A stretch of 64,000 nt of DNA from Ralstonia soli (GTDB lineage Bacteria; Pseudomonadota; Gammaproteobacteria; Burkholderiales; Burkholderiaceae), in contig NZ_JAMXHT010000005.1 of NCBI RefSeq assembly GCF_023955655.1, positions 249,462 to 313,461 of the forward strand, written 5' to 3'. The notes below the pieces were generated by a model. The model saw nothing but the letters and a program-made list of their open reading frames with translations. It was not told the DNA's origin and did no database searches. This document shows positions 43,896 to 52,488 of the stretch, piece after piece. Within the stretch, counting starts at the first letter, position 1, and each line of letters opens with the position of its first letter. The translations under genes and the position numbers were made by a program.

Positions 43896-45029
43896 ATGAA
43901 CGACAAACGCAAGATTCAGGTGCTGTGCATCGACGATTCCGCACTGATCCGCAGCATCCTGAAGGAGATCATCAACAGCCAGCCCGACATGGAAGTGGTG
44001 GGCGTGGCGCCGGACCCGATCATCGCGCGCGACCTCATCAAGCAGACCAATCCGGACGTGCTCACGCTGGACGTGGAAATGCCGAAGATGGACGGCCTCG
44101 ACTTCCTGGAAAAGCTCATGCGCCTGCGCCCGACGCCGGTGGTCATGATCTCGTCGCTGACCGAGCGCGGCTCGGAAGCCACGCTGCGCGCGCTGGAGCT
44201 GGGTGCGGTGGATTTTGTCGCCAAGCCCAAGCTGGGCATGCGCGACGGCATGAACGAATACGCCGACCAGATCGCCGACAAGATCCGCGCGGCGGCCCGG
44301 GCCCGGCTGCGCCCGCGCGCGGCGGCGCCGGTGTCGGCCGCCCATGCGCCGGCGCACGCCCATGGCGCACACGTTCGCGCCGAGCATGCGCCCGCCGTTC
44401 ATGCCGCTGCGGCACCCGCCCGTACCCATTTCTCGTCGACGGAAAAGCTCATCATCGTGGGCGCTTCCACCGGCGGCACCGAGGCCATCAAGGATTTCCT
44501 GCTGGAGATGCCGCCCGATTGCCCCGGCATCCTGATCGTGCAGCACATGCCGGCGGGCTTCACCACGTCGTTCGCCAAGCGGCTGGACGGCCTGTGCCGC
44601 ATCCGCGTGAAAGAGGCCGTGCATGGTGAACGCGTGCTGCCCGGCCACGCCTATATCGCCCCGGGCGACATGCACCTCTCGCTGGGCCGCAGCGGCGCCA
44701 ACTACGTCACCGAGCTGGACCAAGGGCCGCCCGTCAACCGCCATCGCCCGGCGGTGGACGTGCTGTTCCGCTCCGCCGCGCGCAACGCCGGGGCCAACGC
44801 CCTGGGCGTGATCCTCACCGGCATGGGCAAGGACGGCGCGGCCGGCATGCTGGAAATGCGCAACGCGGGCGCCTACAACGTCGCCCAGGACGAGGCCTCG
44901 TGCGTGGTCTACGGCATGCCCAAGGAAGCCGTCGCCCACGGCGGCGTGCACGACGTTCTGCCGCTGCACCAGATCGGCCCGCACGTGCTGGCCAGGCTGT
45001 CAGCCCATGGCCGTGTGACGCGTGTTTGA
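43896..45029 (+). CDS. cheB: Protein-glutamate methylesterase CheB
   Basis: A 377-residue CheB. The receiver domain has [14 protein letters not shown] and the phosphoacceptor aspartate in [13 protein letters not shown] His/Ala-rich linker leads to the methylesterase with the catalytic serine in [13 protein letters not shown], histidine in [14 protein letters not shown] and aspartate in [11 protein letters not shown]. It removes receptor methyl groups when phosphorylated by CheA. The His-rich linker ([16 protein letters not shown]) is longer than in E. coli. Confidence 0.98.
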   Translation: MNDKRKIQVLCIDDSALIRSILKEIINSQPDMEVVGVAPDPIIARDLIKQTNPDVLTLDVEMPKMDGLDFLEKLMRLRPTPVVMISSLTERGSEATLRALELGAVDFVAKPKLGMRDGMNEYADQIADKIRAAARARLRPRAAAPVSAAHAPAHAHGAHVRAEHAPAVHAAAAPARTHFSSTEKLIIVGASTGGTEAIKDFLLEMPPDCPGILIVQHMPAGFTTSFAKRLDGLCRIRVKEAVHGERVLPGHAYIAPGDMHLSLGRSGANYVTELDQGPPVNRHRPAVDVLFRSAARNAGANALGVILTGMGKDGAAGMLEMRNAGAYNVAQDEASCVVYGMPKEAVAHGGVHDVLPLHQIGPHVLARLSAHGRVTRV

Positions 45030-45094
45030 TCGGTAACGCTCGGGGTTGGTGGTCGCGGGCCGCAGCAGTGGGGCGTCCCGAAGCGTTCCGGTGC

Positions 45095-45121
45095 TCAAGA
45101 AACAGCCCCGGGCGCCGATAA
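45095..45121 (+). promoter_or_regulatory. Sigma-28 (FliA) promoter before cheY
   Basis: GCCGATAA (45114-45121) is an exact sigma-28 -10 consensus. TCAAGAAA (45095-45102) lies 11 bp upstream, the ideal spacing, and keeps TnAAG of the -35. Transcription would start near 45128, about 50 nt before the cheY ATG, giving cheY-cheZ their own class III promoter. Confidence 0.8.
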
Positions 45122-45177
45122 CACTGCCAAGGAAGCCCGAAACCCCCCAATTCAGTTAGTTTGCGGAGATTGTGTCC

Positions 45178-45582
45178 ATGGACAAGAGCCAGTACCGATT
45201 CCTCGTCGTCGACGATTTCCCGACGATGCGCCGGATCGTACGTAACCTGCTCAAGGAACTTGGCTTTGCCAATGTCGATGAAGCCGAAGACGGCGCCGCC
45301 GGCCTGGCCAAGGTCAAGGAAGGCCGGTTCGATTTCGTGATCTCGGACTGGAACATGCCCAACATGGATGGCCTGCAGATGCTGCAGAGCATCCGTGGCG
45401 ACGCCAATCCGTCCATCAGCAAGCTGCCCGTGCTGATGGTGACGGCCGAAGCCAAGAAGGAAAACATCATTGCCGCTGCCCAGGCCGGCGCCAATGGCTA
45501 CGTGGTGAAGCCCTTCACCGCCGCCACGCTGGACGAGAAGCTGGGCAAGATCTTCGAGAAACTCGAAAAAGCGGGGGCGTGA
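45178..45582 (+). CDS. cheY: Chemotaxis response regulator CheY
   Basis: A 134-residue receiver. D12-D13 ([14 protein letters not shown]), phosphoacceptor D57 ([13 protein letters not shown]), the threonine in [11 protein letters not shown] and the lysine in [12 protein letters not shown] match E. coli CheY closely. Phosphorylated CheY binds FliM to change motor direction. It is directly before cheZ, whose ATG overlaps its stop, and behind a sigma-28 promoter. The ATG at 45178 was chosen over a GTG 6 nt earlier. Confidence 0.98.
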   Translation: MDKSQYRFLVVDDFPTMRRIVRNLLKELGFANVDEAEDGAAGLAKVKEGRFDFVISDWNMPNMDGLQMLQSIRGDANPSISKLPVLMVTAEAKKENIIAAAQAGANGYVVKPFTAATLDEKLGKIFEKLEKAGA

Positions 45583-46244
45583 TGAGCGAGATGCATGATG
45601 GCGCGCACGCGCCGGAGCCAAGCGGCGTCGACTATGGCGACATGCCGGAAATGCTCCAGCGCATCGGTCACCTCACGCGCATGCTGCGTGAAAGCATGCG
45701 TGAGCTGGGCCTGGACAAGGGCGTCGAGAAGGCCGCATCGGCCATTCCCGACGCACGCGACCGCCTCAACTACATCGCCAACATGACCGAGCAGGCGGCC
45801 ACCCGCGTGCTCAACGCCATCGATGCGGCCCGCCCCGTGCAGGATGCACTGGAGTCCGACGCCGAGGCGCTGGTCGGACGCTGGCAATCGTGGATGGACC
45901 GCGAGCTTGGCGACGAAGAGATCCGTGAGCTGGTCGGCCAGACCAACGGCTTCCTGCGCAGCGTTCCGCAAAAGACGCGCGACACGAACCAGCAGCTCAT
46001 GGAAATCCTGATGGCTCAGGACTTCCAGGACTTGACCGGGCAGGTGATCAAGAAGGTGCTGGATGTTGTCCAGCTTATCGAGAGCCAGCTTGTGGGAATC
46101 CTGTTGGAGAACGCACCCGAGCATCTGCGCACGGAAGCACCGCCGTCGTCGCTGCTGAATGGTCCGCAGATCAATCCGGACCACCCAGACGTGGTCGGCA
46201 GCCAGGAACAGGTGGACGACCTGCTGGAAAGCCTCGGCTTCTGA
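45582..46244 (+). CDS. cheZ: CheY phosphatase CheZ
   Basis: A 220-residue phosphatase. The long helical hairpin is DYGDMPEMLQRIGHLTRMLR to ESDAEALVGRWQSWMDRELG, with the catalytic glutamine region in LMAQDFQDLTGQVIKKVLDVV (the D-x-x-Q motif). The C-terminal CheY-binding peptide is VDDLLESLGF. It dephosphorylates CheY-P. The ATG at 45582 shares its A with the cheY stop; a GTG three nt upstream is possible. A rho-independent terminator follows within 45 nt. Confidence 0.97.
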   Translation: MSEMHDGAHAPEPSGVDYGDMPEMLQRIGHLTRMLRESMRELGLDKGVEKAASAIPDARDRLNYIANMTEQAATRVLNAIDAARPVQDALESDAEALVGRWQSWMDRELGDEEIRELVGQTNGFLRSVPQKTRDTNQQLMEILMAQDFQDLTGQVIKKVLDVVQLIESQLVGILLENAPEHLRTEAPPSSLLNGPQINPDHPDVVGSQEQVDDLLESLGF

Positions 46245-46856
46245 GCACCTGAATCGGCAATCAACGCTCCCCGTTTGCTGCCGGCGCCCGCCACTTTGGC
46301 GGGCGTTTTCATTGGGTGACGCACGCTGGCAAGACGCCTGAAGTGCGACGCCGAAGCGTTCAGCGGAGGTTGCAGACCCTCATCGTTTTGAACCGCTCAC
46401 GTCTTACGCCCTACGGTCTACCTCAATCGAGGCACTCCATTTTTCTTGACGCATCTTGCGCATCGATTTGCCGTTACCTCGGAACGTAACGCGGAACACG
46501 TGACAGCGGCCATTGCACGCTCGATCCCACCCCATGCCGTTGGAATGGGTGCTCTCGCAAGGACGATCGCGCACATTTGAACACCTCCGGTACGGCATTG
46601 CGCTTTGGCACAGAGATTGCGGTGAGACGGTTGGTCCTCAACGTTATCGAGCCGGCATCGCAAGCCGCGCATCGCTGGCGAATGGGCCTCGGATAGAGAA
46701 AAAAGCCTAATCCCGCTTTCGAAAGGGAAGGGCTCAAACGGGGAGGTGGGTGATGACGCGCAATGTGCAACTGCGGCGGATCGCAGCTTCGGTGGTGGCG
46801 CTGTTGTGTCCGGCGCCGGTCGTGGCATACCGTGCAAGCGCTCGGGAGACGGTCTG
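46245..46856. other. Intergenic region between cheZ and the GGDEF gene
   Basis: 612 bp without a supported gene. It holds the cheZ terminator (46285-46309) and the 13-bp sequence ATCGTTTTGAACC (46382-46394), the inverse of the motA-motB gap element end. The rest shows lower GC and no clear promoter match that I would defend. The reverse open frame across 46418-47080 looks like a shadow. Confidence 0.6.
46285..46309 (+). terminator. Rho-independent terminator after cheZ
   Basis: CGCCCGCCA CTT TGGCGGGCG, a 9-bp perfect stem with a 3-nt loop, followed by TTTTC. It is 41 nt past the cheZ stop and marks the end of the cheY-cheZ transcript. Confidence 0.92.
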
Positions 46857-48596
46857 ATGGGCGCCGCATGTGGTGAAACGCTCAGCCATGACCTCGAGCG
46901 CTTGCTAACGAGGGCGCTCGCGGGGCTTGATGCGGGGGAATCCCACCGGGCAAGAGCGCTGGCCCAGTCGGCGCTGGGTCTCGCAAAGGCCGCCGCGGAT
47001 ACGGCCATGGAGGCGCGTGCGCTGGCTTGCCTGGCGTACTGCGACCGCCTCGCCTTTCGTTTGCAACGTGCTGCCGACACCAGTCAGCGCGCGGTGCATC
47101 TCTTCCAGGCGACAGGCGACATCGCGGGGGAGATCGACGCGCTGAACACGCTTGCGCATACCTCCATCATGCTCGGTCGCGATATCGAGGCGCTCGAGGC
47201 GGCATTGCTGGGTGTGAAGCTGGCCGAGCAGCACGGCTCGCCCCACCAACTGGCACTGGCGTTCAACTGCCTGGGGGTGGTATGCGCGTGGGGCGGGTAC
47301 TTCTCTGAGGCGGACGACGCCTGCGCACGGGCCTGCGAGGTCGCGCGGCATTGCGCGCCGATACGCAGCGCGTACCAGCCGTGCCTGAACCGTGCTTTCG
47401 CCGAGCAGTTGCGCCTCGCCAAGGGGCGTTATGAGGCCGGCCACCAGCCAGACCTGGAGCGGCTAGATCAGCTGGTCGGTGAATATCGCCGCATGGAAGA
47501 GGGCGGCGCGGCAACGTTTCTGGCATCCGGCTTCGGCTTGATGGGGCCCGTCATGTCGTGCGTGATCGCGGGGTTCCTGGCGTGCTGGCGTGGCGACGCG
47601 AGCACGGCCGATGCCGAGTTGCGAGCCGCGCGTGCGTCTCTGGGCAAGCTTGGCTTCACCCTGTGGCTCAATGCCTACGCCGACTGGCTGGAAGCCGAAA
47701 TCGCGTGCGTGCGGCAGGATTGGACAGCCGCACAGGCGCTTGTCACGCGAATGACGGCGGCCTCGGACAAGCGCGCACACGAGCAACTGAGCAGAATGGG
47801 TTACCTGCTCTTGCACCACATCCACGAGCGCCAGGGGCTGGAGGCACTTGCGGGCCAGGCGCTGCGCCAACTGTGGTGTCTGGAGCGGCGCGTGCGTGCG
47901 GACAATCTCGCCAGCCGCGCGCGCGTGGTCGGATGGCAGCTGACTGCGCGCCAGTCCGAGGCAGAACTGCTCGAGCTCAAGATGAATTCCCGGCAGTTCG
48001 AGCGCTGGTCCTTTGAAGATGCCTTGACCCGTATCGCCAACCGGCGCTGCCTGGAGCAGAACCTGTCGAACGCATTGCGACTGGCATCCGACTTGGGCCA
48101 GGCTGTGAGCATCGCGTTCATCGACGTGGACGGATTCAAGGCAATCAACGACCGATTCGGCCATGCGGTAGGGGACCGTGTCCTCAGCGCACTGGCTTCC
48201 ATTCTCTCGGCGCAGGTGCGCGAAGATGACCTGCCGGCCCGGCTGGCGGGTGACGAATTTGTCGTGCTGTTCACGCGGACGGACTGCGCGTTGGCCGCCC
48301 AGATTTGCCTGCGCATCGTCTGTGCGGTGCGCGATTTCGACTGGGAGGCCATCTCACCCGGTCTGCGCGTATCCATCAGCCTGGGTGTGGCCCAGGCCGA
48401 GGCGGGCGATAGCGTCGATGCGCTGCTGCATCGTGGGGACCTTGCGATGTACCTCGACAAGAAAGACGCAATGCACACCCATCGATTCCTCCGGATGTCG
48501 GACACCCACGCTACGCATGGCGACGACCGAAGGGAGCTTGACGGGCCACGACGCGCACGGGCGCGGCACAGGTCGGAAGCGCACGTCGGCCTTTGA
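46857..48596 (+). CDS. TPR-GGDEF protein, probable diguanylate cyclase
   Basis: A 579-residue cytoplasmic protein. The N-terminal 370 residues are TPR-like helices (ALAQSALGLAKAAADTAMEA, ALNTLAHTSIMLGRDIEALE, LALAFNCLGVVCAWGGYFSE). A GGDEF domain follows (residues about 405-560), beginning DALTRIANRRCLEQNL. The active-site motif reads LAGDEF instead of GGDEF, and an RxxD inhibitory site (REDD) is present just before it. Variant AGDEF motifs can be active, so cyclic-di-GMP synthesis is probable but not certain. The ATG at 46857 has GGGAGA upstream; 37 further in-frame residues were rejected. It is inserted between cheZ and flhB, so it may link c-di-GMP to motility. Confidence 0.8.
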   Translation: MGAACGETLSHDLERLLTRALAGLDAGESHRARALAQSALGLAKAAADTAMEARALACLAYCDRLAFRLQRAADTSQRAVHLFQATGDIAGEIDALNTLAHTSIMLGRDIEALEAALLGVKLAEQHGSPHQLALAFNCLGVVCAWGGYFSEADDACARACEVARHCAPIRSAYQPCLNRAFAEQLRLAKGRYEAGHQPDLERLDQLVGEYRRMEEGGAATFLASGFGLMGPVMSCVIAGFLACWRGDASTADAELRAARASLGKLGFTLWLNAYADWLEAEIACVRQDWTAAQALVTRMTAASDKRAHEQLSRMGYLLLHHIHERQGLEALAGQALRQLWCLERRVRADNLASRARVVGWQLTARQSEAELLELKMNSRQFERWSFEDALTRIANRRCLEQNLSNALRLASDLGQAVSIAFIDVDGFKAINDRFGHAVGDRVLSALASILSAQVREDDLPARLAGDEFVVLFTRTDCALAAQICLRIVCAVRDFDWEAISPGLRVSISLGVAQAEAGDSVDALLHRGDLAMYLDKKDAMHTHRFLRMSDTHATHGDDRRELDGPRRARARHRSEAHVGL

Positions 48597-48664
48597 AGCT
48601 GGCGTGGCAAGGGGCCGAGGGGGCGGAGAACGGGGCGGCCACCTTCCCGTAGACGGGTCATTCT

Positions 48665-48698
48665 GCGGAAAAAGCCCCTTCACGACGGCTTTTTCCGC
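48665..48698 (+). terminator. Terminator-like hairpin before flhB
   Basis: GCGGAAAAAGCC and GGCTTTTTCCGC, a 12-bp perfect stem with a 10-nt loop; the T run lies inside the 3' arm. It ends the GGDEF transcript or helps isolate flhB, 84 nt downstream. Confidence 0.6.
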
Positions 48699-48781
48699 CG
48701 TTTATCCAGGGCGGCACACCGCAATAATGCGACGGTCGGCCATGGGGTCGACGTGATCTGTCCATCCCTCGCACGCCCGGC

Positions 48782-49933
48782 ATGTCCGAAGAAAGCGATC
48801 TCGAAAAAACTGAAGCCGCCTCACCGAGGCGCCTCGAGCAGGCGCGCGAGGAAGGCGACGTTCCCAGATCGCGGGAGCTGGGTTCGTTCGCCCTGATGGC
48901 GGTGGGCGCGGGCGGTTTATGGGTGATGGGCGACTCGATTGTCCGGGCGGCTTCGTCCTTTCTGGCGCGCTGCCTGGAATTCCACCGTTACGACTACACC
49001 CGCGGGCAGGACCAATGGGCCTACGTGGCCGCGCAGTTCACGCCGCTGGGCATGGTGCTGGGCGGGCTGATGGTGATGCTCCTGATTGCGGCGCTGTCGC
49101 CGCTGGCGCTCACGCGCGGGGCGATTTCCTTCAAGCCGCTGACGCCCGACATCTCGCGCCTGTTCAAGCTGCAGGGCCTGACGCGCATGTTTTCGGTGGA
49201 AGGGCTGCTGGAGCTGCCGCGCCTGTTGATCAAGCTGTTGCTGATTGCCGGCGTGGGCTGGATGCTGATCCGGTACTACCGTGGCGACCTGATCGAACTG
49301 CCCCAGCGGGACCTGGGCGTTGGCATGCGCGACACGCTGCACGTGGCCGGTGTGGCCTTCCTGTGCATGGCCGCCGTGATGATGCTGGTGGCTGCGGTGG
49401 ATGTGCCGCTGTCATTGTGGCAATACGCACGCAAGCACCGCATGACCAAGGAAGAGGTGCGCAAGGAGCATCGCGAGTCCGAGGGCGATCCGCACGTCAA
49501 GGGCCGCATCCGCGCCATGCAGCGCCAGGTGGCCCAGCGCCGCATGATGGCCGACGTGCCCAAGGCCGATGTGATCGTTACCAACCCGACGCACTACGCC
49601 GTGGCGCTGCGCTATTCCGAGAAGGAGGGCGGCGCGCCGCGCGTGGTTGCCAAGGGGGCCGACATGGTGGCTGCCAAGATCCGCGAGCTGGGTGCCGAGC
49701 ACAAGATTCCCATTCTGGAGGCGCCACCGCTGGCGCGTGCGCTGTACCGGCATACCGAGATCGGGCACCAGATTCCGGAGGCGCTGTACGCGGCGGTGGC
49801 CGAGGTGCTGGCGTATGTGTATCAACTTCGCCGCATGCACCAGGTGGGCGGGCGGGCGCCGGTGCGGCCGACCGACTTGCCGGTGCCGGCGGATATGGAC
49901 CCAGGGCCTTCCGTCGAACCGGAAGACGCATGA
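48782..49933 (+). CDS. flhB: Flagellar export gate protein FlhB
   Basis: A 383-residue type III export switch. The N terminus is EKTEAASPRRLEQAREEGDVPRSREL. Four membrane helices follow, and then the cytoplasmic FlhBC domain, with the autocleavage motif NPTH at about residue 267 (VIVTNPTHYAVALRYSEKEG). It switches export from hook to filament subunits. The tail (QVGGRAPVRPTDLPVPADMDP) is longer than in E. coli. Its stop codon lies inside the first unit of the palindrome array. In related bacteria flhA normally follows directly; here it is 7.2 kb away. Confidence 0.97.
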   Translation: MSEESDLEKTEAASPRRLEQAREEGDVPRSRELGSFALMAVGAGGLWVMGDSIVRAASSFLARCLEFHRYDYTRGQDQWAYVAAQFTPLGMVLGGLMVMLLIAALSPLALTRGAISFKPLTPDISRLFKLQGLTRMFSVEGLLELPRLLIKLLLIAGVGWMLIRYYRGDLIELPQRDLGVGMRDTLHVAGVAFLCMAAVMMLVAAVDVPLSLWQYARKHRMTKEEVRKEHRESEGDPHVKGRIRAMQRQVAQRRMMADVPKADVIVTNPTHYAVALRYSEKEGGAPRVVAKGADMVAAKIRELGAEHKIPILEAPPLARALYRHTEIGHQIPEALYAAVAEVLAYVYQLRRMHQVGGRAPVRPTDLPVPADMDPGPSVEPEDA

Positions 49934-50236
49934 AGCGTCGCCCCCGCGTCTCCAAGACCCGAAGGTGGCGCTAAAAGCGCCGGTGCTGGCTCCCAGAGTG
50001 CCGTCGCTGATGCTGAGGAGACCCGGTGGCGGCTCAAAAAGACGCGGTAGCGGGTCGCAAAGACCCAGTGCTGGCTCTTGAAGAGCCAGTGGCGCATCGC
50101 CAAGACGCAACCGCTGGTTCTAAAAGAGCCGGCGCAGGCTCTTCGAGCCTCGAAGCTGGCTCTGATGACACCCGACGCTGGCTCTAAAAGCTTCGACGCC
50201 GGTTCTCAAAGCCCCGATGCTGGCGCTCAAGGTGCC
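49925..50236. repeat. Array of 15 tandem imperfect palindromes, period 21-22 bp
   Basis: Fifteen 15-nt units start at 49925, 49946, 49967, 49988, 50009, 50031, 50052, 50073, 50094, 50116, 50137, 50158, 50180, 50201 and 50222. One unit is 13 nt. The consensus is GGCTCTAAAAGAGCC with spacers such as GGTGCT. Arms vary but often stay complementary: GGCGCTAAAAGCGCC, GGGTCGCAAAGACCC, GGCTCTTGAAGAGCC, GACGCATGAAGCGTC. Three spacings are 22 bp, which breaks any single reading frame, so the repeat is not a heptapeptide code. The first unit contains the flhB stop; the last ends 12 bp before the stop of the convergent DUF1177 gene. I do not recognise a named repeat family. Confidence 0.85.
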
Positions 50237-50248
50237 GGCGCCATGCTG

Positions 50249-51214
50249 TTATTGCTTGCCGCCGTTTCCGTAGGTCTGGAACACGCTCAGGTCCGGGTAC
50301 ATGGCGCGGATCTTCGTCCATTCCGCTGCGTCGTAGAACTCGCATTGGCCACGCGTGAAGCGCTTGGCCACTTCAATCGAGAAGCGCACGGACTCGGCCA
50401 GGTCGATCTCGTGGCTGGCGCTCGAATCGCTGCCGCCCACGACCGACTGCGCGGTGATGGCCACGCCCACCACGGGCTTATCCGTGGCCGCGTGCGGCTG
50501 CATGATGCTGTTGAAGTGGTACAGGCCGTTGTGATACGGGGTGATGTCCTGGATGGAGATCGGGAACGTCACGGCCGGTTCACCCGTGGTCGATTCCATG
50601 ATTGCCACCAGATCGGGCGCCATGCGCAGCACGTACCCTTGCATGGCCGTGGGCGACAGCGCGAACCCGCGATGCTTGACGATGCGGTTGCCCTTGGAGG
50701 CGTCGATCGAGAGGATGGCGTCCATGTCCGCCGACACTTCGTACCGGTTCATGGTGTCGGACGACACCGGCATGCCCATGAACGGAATGCCGCCGTTGTC
50801 GGTCATCGACACGTCGGTCGAGATGTGCGTGGTGACGATGACGTCGCCGGTCAGCTTGTCGCCCTTGGCGTGCATTTGCGCCAGCTTGAGCGCCACGGCA
50901 ATCGAGGCGATCGGGCCGTCCGCGTCCGACACCATGCCGATGCGTGCCGGATGCGCGCCCACCGCGCCGTTGCGGCCGATCACGCCCAGCGTGCGGGCCT
51001 TGCCGCCGGCGGTCTTGCCCTCAGTGCCCGGGATGGTGATCTTGATGAAATCGGTGGTCTTGCGCGTGTCTTCGGGCTTCTCGTTGTAGACGGTCGTGAC
51101 TTCCACCGTGACGCCGGATTCGGCATACGGGGCAAACATCGATTCAATGGTCTTGCCGTTGGCCGAAGCGGTATCCAGCGCTTCATAGACCGCCAGCGTC
51201 TGCTGCAATGCCAT
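50249..51214 (-). CDS. DUF1177 family protein
   Basis: A 321-residue cytoplasmic protein of the DUF1177 family, of unknown function. It starts MALQQTLAVYEALDTASANG with CAGGAG upstream of the ATG at 51214 (13 further in-frame residues rejected). Conserved-looking stretches include NGAVGAHPARIGMVSDADGP, VIVTTHISTDVSMTDNGGIPF and AITAQSVVGGSDSSASHEID, which are rich in Asp/His and could bind metal. It is the last gene of a six-gene leftward operon with a peptide transporter, peptidase E and an aminotransferase-like enzyme, so a role in peptide or amide breakdown is likely. Confidence 0.82.
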   Translation of the reverse strand: MALQQTLAVYEALDTASANGKTIESMFAPYAESGVTVEVTTVYNEKPEDTRKTTDFIKITIPGTEGKTAGGKARTLGVIGRNGAVGAHPARIGMVSDADGPIASIAVALKLAQMHAKGDKLTGDVIVTTHISTDVSMTDNGGIPFMGMPVSSDTMNRYEVSADMDAILSIDASKGNRIVKHRGFALSPTAMQGYVLRMAPDLVAIMESTTGEPAVTFPISIQDITPYHNGLYHFNSIMQPHAATDKPVVGVAITAQSVVGGSDSSASHEIDLAESVRFSIEVAKRFTRGQCEFYDAAEWTKIRAMYPDLSVFQTYGNGGKQ

Positions 51215-51291
51215 GGGTGCTCCTGAGTAGGGTTGGCGACAAGCGCACGTCACCCGCGCCGTGCATCGTGGGGCGGGTGACGCGCGTCATG

Positions 51292-52440
51292 TCAGAAGAG
51301 ATGGCGCAAGCCGACCAGCGCGGAAATCTGGTTGTTGCTGCCGTTGAGTGCCTGCCCCGATGCGGCGGCCGCGTTTGTCGTGGTGTTGCCGAACAGGCCC
51401 GACCATCCGCCGTGCGCGCGTTCATAAACGGCGGCCACGTACACATCGGTGCGCTTGCTGAAGCTGTAGTCGGCCACGCCATACAGCGTGCTGCGCGAGC
51501 CGCTGAAGTTGTCAGCGCGGGTGAAGTTCTGCATCAGCGCCGCGGTCAGCAGCCAGGCGGGCGTGACACGGTAGTTCGCGCCCACCGTGTAGAAATCATC
51601 GCGCCGCTGCGAGGCGAACACCGAGTTGATGCCAACCGCCGCCGTCGGCGAGCCCGAGGCCATGCTGGTGATCGATGCCGTATCGGTGCCGCCGTTGGAC
51701 GAATCGAAGCCGGCGTCGCGGCTGCTGTGCACGTAGTTGGCAAACAGGTTGGCGTTGCCCACGGCCAGTTTGGCGCCACCCATGTAGATGCGTGCGTGGC
51801 GGCTCTGGGTGTCGTTGGTCTGCTGCGCATCGCCGATCACCGTGAGCGGGCCTTGCGCATATTTCACGCCGAGCGACATCGACGAACGTGCGCTGCCATG
51901 GCCGGCCTGCTCGCCGAGTGCCGCTTCGGCAATCACTTGCCACGGGCCGTAGGTGCCGGTGTAGCTGATGGCGTTGTCATAACGCTGGCCGACCAGGTAG
52001 ACCTGCCACGAGTTGGACGGCGCCGCGCCCACACCGAGCGGATCGACGTAGTACATCATCGTGTTGCCGGTGGTGTACTGGCGGCCGAGTGCGATCTCGC
52101 CATAGCGGTCGTGGCCGATCTTCACGAAGGCCTGGCGGCCGAACAGCTGGCCTTGCTGGTCGAGCTTGCCGGTGTCGGCCAGGAAGCCGTTCTCCAGCGT
52201 GAAGCCAGCCTTCCAGCCGCCACCCAGGTCTTCATTGCCCTTGAAGCCGAAGCGGCTGCCCGAGAGGAAGCCCTCACCGCCCTGCTGCAACCCGTAGATC
52301 GAATCGCGGCCCGGGTTGGCGTGCGTCTGGAAACTCAGTGCCGCGTCGATGACGCCATACAGCGTCAAACCGGACGATTGGGCCTGTGCGGTGCCTGCCG
52401 TAGCCATGAGCACTGCGATTGCTGCGCTGACCTTCTTCAT
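51292..52440 (-). CDS. General porin (gram-negative porin family)
   Basis: A 382-residue outer-membrane trimeric porin. The signal peptide is MKKVSAAIAVLMATAGTAQAQ. The mature protein begins SSGLTLYGVIDAALSFQT, and the eyelet-loop region has the typical R/E spacing (GRQAFVKIGHDRYGEIALGRQYT). It ends LVGLRHLF, with the C-terminal phenylalanine that BAM recognises. Its place inside the peptidase/OPT operon suggests it admits the same peptide-like substrate. Confidence 0.92.
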   Translation of the reverse strand: MKKVSAAIAVLMATAGTAQAQSSGLTLYGVIDAALSFQTHANPGRDSIYGLQQGGEGFLSGSRFGFKGNEDLGGGWKAGFTLENGFLADTGKLDQQGQLFGRQAFVKIGHDRYGEIALGRQYTTGNTMMYYVDPLGVGAAPSNSWQVYLVGQRYDNAISYTGTYGPWQVIAEAALGEQAGHGSARSSMSLGVKYAQGPLTVIGDAQQTNDTQSRHARIYMGGAKLAVGNANLFANYVHSSRDAGFDSSNGGTDTASITSMASGSPTAAVGINSVFASQRRDDFYTVGANYRVTPAWLLTAALMQNFTRADNFSGSRSTLYGVADYSFSKRTDVYVAAVYERAHGGWSGLFGNTTTNAAAASGQALNGSNNQISALVGLRHLF

Positions 52441-52488
52441 GAACAGATGTCTCCTGCGTCGCGTGGCGACGATGTTGTTGTCGTGGGG

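Noticed and set aside
46418-47080. Minus-strand open frame of 220 codons in the cheZ to GGDEF gap
   Set aside because: It overlaps the start of the GGDEF gene, has Ser/Arg/Ala/Pro-rich shadow composition, and no ribosome-binding site or motif supports it.
49925-50236. Reading the palindrome array as a CRISPR
   Set aside because: Units are 15 nt with 6-7 nt between them, degenerate and palindromic, with no unique spacers and no cas genes.
50078-51226. Plus-strand open frame starting inside the palindrome array with DAGS-type heptads
   Set aside because: The 21-bp repeats give short heptapeptide runs only by their period. Three 22-bp steps shift the frame, and the rest is antisense to the DUF1177 gene.
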